Below are positions 7,554 to 13,292 of a DNA stretch of 14,872 bases, piece after piece. Both the position numbers and the translations under genes were made by a program. Numbering within the stretch: position 1 is the first letter of the stretch; each line of letters starts with the position of its first letter. The stretch covers positions 1 through 14,872 of the forward strand of contig JAKSSJ010000024.1 in the NCBI GenBank assembly GCA_024403215.1. Reading direction: 5' to 3'. The stretch comes from Clostridia bacterium. GTDB taxonomy: Bacteria > Bacillota > Clostridia > Peptostreptococcales > Anaerovoracaceae. Below the pieces are notes generated by a model. That model had not been told where the DNA came from, did not search any database, and worked only from the letters and a program-made list of their open reading frames with translations.

Positions 7554-7584
7554 AAAAATCCAGCGCGTATGCGCTGGATTTTTT
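7554..7584. terminator. Bidirectional intrinsic terminator between the permease and tRNA-Glu genes
   Basis: A perfect 13-bp stem (7554-7566 with 7571-7583) with a 4-nt loop is flanked by A5 on the left and T6 on the right, so it works on both strands. It terminates the SLC13 gene on the plus strand and, starting 7 nt past its CCA end, the tRNA-Glu gene on the minus strand. Its outer stem, AAAAATCCAG/CTGGATTTTT, is the same as in the terminator at 129-159. Confidence 0.92.
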
Positions 7585-7590
7585 AACTGT

Positions 7591-7666
7591 TGGTAGCCCC
7601 AACGAGAATCGAACTCGTGATTCCGCCTTGAGAGGGCGACGTCTTAAACCGCTTGACCATGGAGCC
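7591..7666 (-). tRNA. tRNA-Glu, anticodon CTC, CCA encoded
   Basis: The minus strand folds into a complete 76-nt cloverleaf. The acceptor stem is GGCTCCA with TGGGGCT (two G-U pairs), the D arm starts GGTC, the anticodon stem is TCGCC/GGCGG around loop CTCTCAA, and the T arm is ACGAG-TTCGATT-CTCGT, with discriminator A and genomic CCA. The anticodon CTC (bases 7632-7630) reads GAG. The anticodon arm and D arm closely match bacterial tRNA-Glu(TTC) genes, with one extra T in the D loop. It is a stand-alone gene, divergent from gltX, the gene for the enzyme that should charge it. About 20 nt of 5' leader would be removed by RNase P. Confidence 0.96.
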
Positions 7667-7693
7667 ATATTGCCTTTTTCTTGCGACCATAAG

Positions 7694-7722
7694 ATTATAC
7701 CATAAAAGTAGAAAAAGTACAG
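7694..7722 (-). promoter_or_regulatory. Extended -10 promoter of tRNA-Glu
   Basis: On the minus strand, TATAAT (7699-7694) preceded by TGG gives an extended -10. At 17-nt spacing only a poor -35 (CTGTAC, 7722-7717) is seen. The predicted start near 7687 lies about 20 nt upstream of the mature tRNA 5' end. Confidence 0.65.
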
Positions 7723-7725
7723 CGA

Positions 7726-7739
7726 TTTTATGGTATAAT
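7726..7739 (+). promoter_or_regulatory. Extended -10 promoter of the gltX-murC-purR operon
   Basis: TATAAT at 7734-7739, preceded by TGG, forms an extended -10. No recognisable -35 lies at 16-18 nt upstream, where the tRNA-Glu promoter region is found. The predicted start is near 7746, giving a leader of about 80 nt before the gltX ATG. Confidence 0.65.
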
Positions 7740-7748
7740 AAGAACGTA

Positions 7749-7792
7749 ATATCTGAACAATATCCCGCATTTTAGCTCGAATTTTCGGCTTG
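7749..7792. promoter_or_regulatory. Candidate inverted PurBox pair in the gltX leader
   Basis: ATATCTGAACAAT (7749-7761) matches 12 of 13 positions of the PurR-box consensus AWWWCCGAACWWT known from Gram-positive PurR regulators. On the opposite strand, CAAGCCGAAAATT (7792-7780) matches 10 of 13 and keeps the CGAA core. The two are inverted, with an 18-nt gap, close to the spacing I recall for B. subtilis PurBox pairs. They lie just downstream of the predicted start of an operon that contains purR. Several consensus positions are A/T and so cheap in this DNA, hence the low confidence. Confidence 0.35.
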
Positions 7793-7797
7793 GCGGG
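7764..7797 (+). other. Leader hairpin upstream of gltX
   Basis: CCCGC (7764-7768) can pair with GCGGG (7793-7797), enclosing an inner stem AGC-CGA/TCG-GCT (7774-7790) with one bulge. It is followed by CGTTTTG, a weak U-rich stretch. It might be a leaky attenuator, or the pairing may be a side effect of the inverted PurBox-like sites it overlaps. It is too short for a T-box leader. Confidence 0.3.
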
Positions 7798-7827
7798 CGT
7801 TTTGTGCGTGTTTTGAAAGGTAAAACT

Positions 7828-9516
7828 ATGGATTACGAAAAATTAGCAGATTTATTATTCCCTGAAATAGATAAGACTCCAGAGGACTATGAGGCAATGT
7901 ACCCAGAAAGAAAAGGTCTTAAGGAAGGTGCTATTACAACACGTCTTGCACCAAGCCCAACAGGCTTTATTCACCTCGGAAATCTTTATGGCGCCTTAGC
8001 AGACGAAAGGCTCGCTCACAAAAGCGGAGGAGTTTGCTATTTAAGAGTTGAAGATACTGATGAAAAAAGAGAGGTCGAGGGAGCTATTCCAGTGCTTCTT
8101 GACACCCTTTCATATTTTGGCATTAATTTTGATGAAGGAGCTTGCCATCTTGGAACCGAGGGCAGCAAGCCATCCATTTCAGATCCAGAGGCTGCAGAAA
8201 GAGGAGATTACGGTCCTTACTGGCAGTCGGAAAGAAGCCATATTTATAAGGCTTGCGTAAAAAAGCTTGTAAGAGAAGGCAAGGCCTATCCTTGCTTTAT
8301 GACAGAGGAAGAAATAGAAGAGCTTAGAAAATATCAGGAAGCAAATAAAATTAATCCTGGAGTTTGGGGCGAATATGCAAAGCATAGAAACCTTAGCATA
8401 GAAGAGGTTAAGGCTCATCTTGATGCCGGCGAAAAGCCAGTTATACGTTTCAAATCTAATGGCGACCCATCAAAATATTTTAAGGTAAGGGATGCTATAA
8501 GAGGCGAGATTTCTATGCCAGAAAACGTACAGGATGTAGTAATACTCAAGAAAAACGATCTTCCAACCTATCACTTTGCTCACGTTGTTGATGACCACCT
8601 CATGCATACTACCTATGTTGTAAGAGGCGAAGAATGGATGGCATCAGTTCCAATTCATGTACAGCTGTTTGATGCAATGGGCTGGGAATATCCAATCTTC
8701 TGCCACAATACAGTGCTCATGAAGATTGATGAAACAACTGGTCAAAAAAGAAAGCTCTCCAAAAGAAAGGACCCAGAGCTTGGACTTTCCTACTATAAAG
8801 AGCTTGGCTATTTCCCAGAAGCAGTAAGAGAATACCTTATGACTATTCTAAACTCCGATTATGAAGAGTGGAGAATTGCCAATCCATACAAGGACTATAA
8901 CGAATTTAATTTCTCTGCAGACAAAATGTCTGATTCAGGAACTCTGTTTGATTTAAATAAATTAAACGATGTTTCAAAGGACGTTCTTGCTAAAAAGAGT
9001 GCAGAAGAAATCTTTGATTTTATGCAAAACTGGGCAAATGAATACGAGCCAGAAAAGGCAAAGCTTCTTTCTGATAATAAAGAAATGCTTCTTAAAGTCT
9101 TTGATATTGATAGAGGAGGCGAAAAGCCAAGAAAAGACCTCGTCTTTGCAAAGCAGATTTTTGAATTTGTGAAGTATTTCTTTGATGAATATTTTGTATA
9201 TGAATCCGAATGGCCAGCAGAGGTTTCCGTTGAGGATAGAAAGGCTATTTTAGATGCATACGCAAAGACTTATGACCCAGCAGATGATAATTCTGCATGG
9301 TTCGCTAAGGTTAAAGAAATTGCAGTTTCTCTTGGTTATGCAGAAAAGCCAAAGGATTACAAAAAGAACCCAGAAAGCTTTAAGGGCCATGTAGGTCATG
9401 TTTCTTCTGTAATTAGAATTGCAATTACAGGTAGAGCAAATACTCCAGATCTTTGGACTATACAGCAAATCATGGGCAAAGAAAAAGTGATTAAAAGAGT
9501 GGAGATGGCAAAATAA
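7828..9516 (+). CDS. gltX: Glutamate--tRNA ligase (class I, long form)
   Basis: GltX attaches glutamate to tRNA-Glu in the cytoplasm using ATP. The product is 562 residues, longer than the usual bacterial enzyme of about 470-490. About 36 extra residues precede the class I HIGH region, TRLAPSPTGFIHLGN (HLGN at 49-52). The KMSKS loop is KLSKR at 309-313, followed by a helical anticodon-binding part (about 330-562). The start is ATG 7828, served by GAAAGG (7815-7820) 7 nt upstream; the in-frame GTG at 7804 has no such site. The stop TAA overlaps the murC ATG by one base. It is divergent from a tRNA-Glu gene, its own substrate. Whether it also charges tRNA-Gln (non-discriminating type, needing GatCAB) cannot be read from this window. 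The enzyme family is certain; GlnRS is unlikely given the bacterial GluRS-type core. Confidence 0.93.
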   Translation: MDYEKLADLLFPEIDKTPEDYEAMYPERKGLKEGAITTRLAPSPTGFIHLGNLYGALADERLAHKSGGVCYLRVEDTDEKREVEGAIPVLLDTLSYFGINFDEGACHLGTEGSKPSISDPEAAERGDYGPYWQSERSHIYKACVKKLVREGKAYPCFMTEEEIEELRKYQEANKINPGVWGEYAKHRNLSIEEVKAHLDAGEKPVIRFKSNGDPSKYFKVRDAIRGEISMPENVQDVVILKKNDLPTYHFAHVVDDHLMHTTYVVRGEEWMASVPIHVQLFDAMGWEYPIFCHNTVLMKIDETTGQKRKLSKRKDPELGLSYYKELGYFPEAVREYLMTILNSDYEEWRIANPYKDYNEFNFSADKMSDSGTLFDLNKLNDVSKDVLAKKSAEEIFDFMQNWANEYEPEKAKLLSDNKEMLLKVFDIDRGGEKPRKDLVFAKQIFEFVKYFFDEYFVYESEWPAEVSVEDRKAILDAYAKTYDPADDNSAWFAKVKEIAVSLGYAEKPKDYKKNPESFKGHVGHVSSVIRIAITGRANTPDLWTIQQIMGKEKVIKRVEMAK

Positions 9517-10910
9517 TGAATTTGAGAGATTATAGACATGTTCATTTTGTAGGTATTGGCGGAATAGGAGTTTCTGCACTTGCCGAGATTGCAAAAAGCC
9601 AGGGTATTACTGTCACAGGCTCTGATATGAAAAGCAGTGAAGTAACAGATCTACTTGAGAGAAATGGTATTAGGGTCTACATAGGACACGACGCTGAGAA
9701 TGTGCTCGATGCAGATCTAGTTGTTTATTCAACAGCAGTAAGCCAGGAAAACCCGGAGCTTGTTAAGGCAAAGGAAATGATGATTCCTGTTCTAACAAGA
9801 GCAGAAGCCCTCGGAGCAATAATGGAAAACTATAAGACTTCCATTGCAGTTTCTGGTACTCACGGCAAGACTACCACCACATCGATGGTTTCCTTGATAC
9901 TTGAAAACGCTAAGTACGATCCAACCATTCTGGTTGGAGGAATTCTCCATGAATTCAATAGTAATGTATCTGTAGGAGACAGTGAGTATTTTGTTACAGA
10001 GGCTTGTGAGTACATGGATAGCTTCCTAAATCTTAAGCCTTTTGTCGAGATTATCTTAAACATAGACGAAGACCATCTTGATTACTTTAAGAATATCAAC
10101 CACATCGAGGAGAGCTTTAAGGAATTTGCGAGCCATGTACCAGACAATGGCTTTATAGTTGCTTATGATGCAAACCCTTATGTAAAGATGGCGACAGAGC
10201 AGCTTAAGTGCAATGTAATCACCTTTGGACTTAATGAAGGCTCAACATACTACGCTAAAAATATTGCATTTGATGAGTTTGGCAATGCATCATATGAAGT
10301 ATACACAAAGAAAAAGAAATTAGGAGATATCCATCTTAGCATACCTGGTATGCATAATATTACAAACTCATTGGCCGCAATTGCAACATGCCATAAGCTT
10401 GGTGTTAGCATGGAGGTTATTTGTCAAACTCTAGAGAGCTTTACAGGGACTCAAAGAAGATTCGACATCATAGGAAAGACCTCAACCGGCTTTACACTCA
10501 TTGATGACTACGCTCATCATCCAACAGAAATCAAGGCAACGCTTTCTGCGGCTCAGCAAAGAAGCCACTCAAGCGTGTGGTGTCTTTTCCAGCCTCATAC
10601 CTATACAAGAACGCTCGCTCTTATGGATGAGTTTGCTGATGCATTTGAAAATGCAGACCACGTTGTTCTTGCTGAAATTTATGCGGCAAGGGAAAAGAAT
10701 ATTTACAAGCTGTCTAGCAGAAAGCTCGTAGAGGTTATAAAAGAAAAGCATCCAACCAAGGATGTGTGCTTCTTTAAAGATTTTGAGTCCATTGCGGACT
10801 TTGCGTATAACAACGCAGTTGAAGGCGACATAGTAATTACTATGGGCGCTGGAGATATCTTTAAGGTAGGCAAGATGATATTAGAAAAGGATAAAAATAA
10901 TTCTCGCTAA
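9516..10910 (+). CDS. murC: UDP-N-acetylmuramate--L-alanine ligase
   Basis: MurC adds L-alanine to UDP-MurNAc, the first amino acid of the peptidoglycan stem peptide, using ATP in the cytoplasm. The 464-residue length is normal. The N-terminal UDP-binding Rossmann segment is HFVGIGGIGVSALA (about 10-23). The central ATPase loop is GTHGKTTTT starting at Gly114. The Mur-ligase glutamate in EACEYMDSF is Glu162. EDHLDYF follows, and the C-terminal domain carries DDYAHHPTE (Asp330 on) and FQPHTYTRT. It overlaps the gltX stop by one base (TAATG), with a GGAGA site 10 nt upstream, so translation is probably coupled. purR starts 2 nt after its stop. MurC-gltX linkage couples cell-wall and glutamate/tRNA functions in one transcript. 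Confidence 0.97.
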   Translation: MNLRDYRHVHFVGIGGIGVSALAEIAKSQGITVTGSDMKSSEVTDLLERNGIRVYIGHDAENVLDADLVVYSTAVSQENPELVKAKEMMIPVLTRAEALGAIMENYKTSIAVSGTHGKTTTTSMVSLILENAKYDPTILVGGILHEFNSNVSVGDSEYFVTEACEYMDSFLNLKPFVEIILNIDEDHLDYFKNINHIEESFKEFASHVPDNGFIVAYDANPYVKMATEQLKCNVITFGLNEGSTYYAKNIAFDEFGNASYEVYTKKKKLGDIHLSIPGMHNITNSLAAIATCHKLGVSMEVICQTLESFTGTQRRFDIIGKTSTGFTLIDDYAHHPTEIKATLSAAQQRSHSSVWCLFQPHTYTRTLALMDEFADAFENADHVVLAEIYAAREKNIYKLSSRKLVEVIKEKHPTKDVCFFKDFESIADFAYNNAVEGDIVITMGAGDIFKVGKMILEKDKNNSR

Positions 10911-10912
10911 AA

Positions 10913-11632
10913 ATGAAAAGATCAGAAAGAGCATGTGTAATAATCGAAACGCTTGTGCAGCATCCAAATAGAGATTACTCTCTTGGATATTTTGCAGAAT
11001 TGTTTGATTGCGCAAAATCATCTATTTCTGAAGATCTTCATGTGGTAAGAAGCGCTGTAAATACGGCAGGCTACGGATATATAGAGACAACAGCAGGCGC
11101 TAAGGGCGGAGTTAGATTTGTTCCGTATATTGATAATAGCAAAGCAATTGAAGTATTAGAAAGCTTAAAAAAAGAGCTTGAAAAAGAAGATAGACAAATT
11201 GGCGGAGGCTTTTTATACACATCAGACCTTATGTTTAATCCTGATTATATAAAGGCGTGCGCCATGCTGTTTGCAAAAAAGTTTGCAGCCTGTGAAGCTG
11301 ATTTTATCGTGACCGTTGAGACAAGAGGTATAGGTGTTGCTATGCTAACAGCGGAGCTTTTGCATCGTCCTTTGGTAGTTTTAGGACGAGAGACAAGAGT
11401 TGCTGATGGATCTACTGTATCGATTAACTATTTTGCCGGCTCAACAGATAGAATACAAAAAATGAGTGTATCTAAAAGAGCTATAAAGCCAGGCGAGAAA
11501 GCCATTATAATAGATGACTTTATGAGGCAAGGCGGATCTATAAAAGGAATAGAAAATATGCTCAAGGAGTTTAATGCAGTTCCTGTTGGCACCGGCGTTG
11601 TAATGGTTGCTAACGGAATAGAAAATAAGTAG
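10913..11632 (+). CDS. purR: Purine regulator PurR (winged helix plus phosphoribosyltransferase fold)
   Basis: This is a homologue of Bacillus/Lactococcus PurR, a DNA-binding regulator of purine synthesis and salvage genes that senses PRPP; it is unrelated to the LacI-type E. coli PurR. The 239-residue product has an N-terminal winged helix (about 1-75) and a type I PRT-like domain (about 80-239). The PRPP loop is IIIDDFMRQGGS, with Asp201-Asp202 and Ser209 where many homologues have Thr. It starts 2 nt after the murC stop. No convincing Shine-Dalgarno sequence lies at the normal distance, suggesting termination-reinitiation coupling. It is followed by prs, whose product makes its effector PRPP. 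PurBox-like sites in the gltX leader suggest autoregulation. The usual Bacillota neighbours spoVG and glmU are not between purR and prs here. Confidence 0.95.
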   Translation: MKRSERACVIIETLVQHPNRDYSLGYFAELFDCAKSSISEDLHVVRSAVNTAGYGYIETTAGAKGGVRFVPYIDNSKAIEVLESLKKELEKEDRQIGGGFLYTSDLMFNPDYIKACAMLFAKKFAACEADFIVTVETRGIGVAMLTAELLHRPLVVLGRETRVADGSTVSINYFAGSTDRIQKMSVSKRAIKPGEKAIIIDDFMRQGGSIKGIENMLKEFNAVPVGTGVVMVANGIENK

Positions 11633-11737
11633 GTTAGAGATTTCTATCCTTTGACTATAATCGACCAAACTCAGGGTGGTTTAAGCGTAAAAATAAATCC
11701 TGAGATAAAATAAATCAAGCAAAGTTAGGAGCAAAAA
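11633..11737 (+). promoter_or_regulatory. purR-prs intergenic region with a candidate promoter
   Basis: A perfect TATAAT at 11656-11661 could start a separate prs transcript near 11668, but no good -35 stands at 16-18 nt upstream. Downstream, CTCAGG (11670-11675) can pair with CCTGAG (11699-11704) across a 23-nt loop, a weak leader stem. The prs ribosome binding site AGGAG (11727-11731) is 6 nt before its ATG. No terminator is seen after purR, so read-through from the upstream operon is likely too. Confidence 0.4.
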
Positions 11738-12688
11738 ATGAAAAACGGAGTTTATTCAGAATTCAAAGTTTTCGCAGGAAACGGAAACAGACCACTAGCA
11801 GAAGAAATTGCAAAGCTAATGGGCGGCCAGCTTGGAATTGCAGATGTAAAGAAATTCTCTGATGGAGAGGTTGCTGTAAATATCCAAGAATCAGTAAGAG
11901 GTAAAGATTGCTACATTGTTCAGTCCACAGCAGATCCTGTCAATGATAATTTGATGGAGCTTCTCATTATGGTAGATGCAATGAAAAGAGCTTCTGCCGG
12001 AAGAATCAATGCTGTAATTCCTTACTACGGCTATGGCAGACAGGATAGAACAGCAAAGGCAAGAGACCCTATCACAGCAAGACTTGTTGCAGATCTTATT
12101 CAGGTTGCTGGCGTTGACAGAGTTATCACTATGGACCTTCACGCATCACAGATTCAGGGATTCTTTACTATCCCAGTAGATCATCTTGCAGGCGGACCTA
12201 TACTTCAAAGATACATCGCAAGCAAAAAGCTTGAGGACCTTGTAATAGTTTCACCAGATCACGGTTCTGTTACAAGAGCAAGAAATTTTGCTCAGCCTCT
12301 TAATGTCCCAATTGCAATCATCGACAAGAGAAGACCAAGACCAAATGTTTCTGAAATCATGAACATCATAGGAGAAATTGATGGCAAAAACTGCATCCTA
12401 GTAGATGATATGGTAGACACAGCAGGAACAATTTGCAATGCAGCAAATGCTCTTAAGGAAAGAGGAGCAAAGTCTGTTATTGCTTGCTCAACTCACGCTG
12501 TGCTTTCTGGACCTGCAATCGATAGAATTAAAGAGTCTGCTATTGATGAAATGATATTCCTTAATACAATTCAGATTCCAGAAGAAAAGATGCTTGATAA
12601 GTTTACACTGCTCTCTGTAGCTCCGTTATTTGCAGAGGCAATGAGAAGAGTATTTGACAACCAGCCACTCTCTTCAATCTTTGAATAA
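11738..12688 (+). CDS. prs: Ribose-phosphate pyrophosphokinase (PRPP synthetase)
   Basis: Prs transfers pyrophosphate from ATP to ribose 5-phosphate to make PRPP, the precursor for purines, pyrimidines, histidine, tryptophan and NAD. The 316-residue class I enzyme is full length. Landmarks are FSDGEVAVNI (about 41-50), PYYGYGRQDRT with the catalytic-site basic residues, MDLHASQIQGFF with the conserved His135, the flexible loop DKRRPRPN, and the PRPP-binding motif VDDMVDTAGT at 222-231. It is preceded by a good AGGAG. In the same direction lie purR upstream, whose product responds to PRPP, and pth-mfd downstream. Codon use is biased toward a restricted set (GCA, AGA, ATC, CTT), consistent with high expression. 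Confidence 0.98.
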   Translation: MKNGVYSEFKVFAGNGNRPLAEEIAKLMGGQLGIADVKKFSDGEVAVNIQESVRGKDCYIVQSTADPVNDNLMELLIMVDAMKRASAGRINAVIPYYGYGRQDRTAKARDPITARLVADLIQVAGVDRVITMDLHASQIQGFFTIPVDHLAGGPILQRYIASKKLEDLVIVSPDHGSVTRARNFAQPLNVPIAIIDKRRPRPNVSEIMNIIGEIDGKNCILVDDMVDTAGTICNAANALKERGAKSVIACSTHAVLSGPAIDRIKESAIDEMIFLNTIQIPEEKMLDKFTLLSVAPLFAEAMRRVFDNQPLSSIFE

Positions 12689-12722
12689 TTTTGAATAAAC
12701 CTAGAATATATTTATTAAATTT

Positions 12723-13292
12723 ATGTATATAGTATGCGGACTTGGAAATCCAGGTAAACAATATGAATATACAAGGCACAACATGGGCTTTAGGACCATC
12801 GATGTGCTTTCAGAAAAGCTCGCTGCTCCTGTAAAGAACCTTAAGTTTAAGGCTCTTTACGGAGAGGCTAGAATTGGAATGGAAAAAGTGCTTCTTGTAA
12901 AGCCTCAGACCTTTATGAATTTATCGGGTGAGGCTTTAAGAGAAATGCTTTCCTACTACAAGGTTGAGCCTGAACACATCATCGTTATCTATGATGATAT
13001 AGATCTTCCTTTAGGACAGCTTAGAGTAAGAAAGAGCGGAAGCAGTGGCACTCATAATGGCATGAAGTCTGTTATATACCAGCTCCAATTTGATAATTTT
13101 CCAAGAGTAAGAATTGGCCTTGGAAAAAATGAAGGCATGCCGCTAGATGCCTTTGTTGTTTCAAAACCTCCAAAGGAGGAGGAAGAGGTTTTAAGCACTG
13201 CAATAAAAGAAGCTGCAGAAGCTGTTGTTACTATTATTGAAAAAGGCATTGACGAAGCAATGCAAAAATATAATACAAAACATGCTGAATAA
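12723..13292 (+). CDS. pth: Peptidyl-tRNA hydrolase
   Basis: Pth cleaves the ester bond of peptidyl-tRNAs that drop off ribosomes, recycling the tRNA. The 189-residue length is normal. It begins directly with the family's first strand and signature, GLGNPGKQYEYTRHNMGF: Asn9 and the catalytic His19. It continues with KPQTFMNLSG (Asn66), IYDDIDLP (catalytic Asp92) and GSSGTHNGMKS (Asn112), so all active-site residues are present. The 34-nt gap after prs is A/T-rich and has no Shine-Dalgarno-like sequence, yet no alternative start exists, since the fold begins at this ATG. The end of the gene overlaps mfd by 11 nt, as in the conserved pth-mfd pair of Bacillota. Confidence 0.97.
   Translation: MYIVCGLGNPGKQYEYTRHNMGFRTIDVLSEKLAAPVKNLKFKALYGEARIGMEKVLLVKPQTFMNLSGEALREMLSYYKVEPEHIIVIYDDIDLPLGQLRVRKSGSSGTHNGMKSVIYQLQFDNFPRVRIGLGKNEGMPLDAFVVSKPPKEEEEVLSTAIKEAAEAVVTIIEKGIDEAMQKYNTKHAE

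Larger units (their letters stand above)
7694..7739. repeat. Perfect 14-bp inverted repeat holding both divergent extended -10 elements
   Basis: ATTATACCATAAAA (7694-7707) is the exact reverse complement of TTTTATGGTATAAT (7726-7739), with an 18-nt spacer. Each arm contains a TG-G-TATAAT extended -10 pointing outward, one toward tRNA-Glu and one toward gltX. The dyad may simply be two identical promoters back to back, or it may also be an operator for a dimeric regulator. Confidence 0.85.

Noticed and set aside
7804..7827. GTG start for gltX, eight codons upstream
   Set aside because: No ribosome binding site stands before it, whereas GAAAGG sits 7 nt before ATG 7828.
7740..7827. T-box riboswitch in the gltX leader
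   Set aside because: The leader is only about 80 nt and shows no T-box sequence or specifier stem; T-box leaders are much longer.
11657..11669. PurBox-like match (10 of 13) before prs
   Set aside because: Its core is CGAC instead of CGAA, there is no inverted partner at the proper distance, and such scores are easy to reach in AT-rich DNA.
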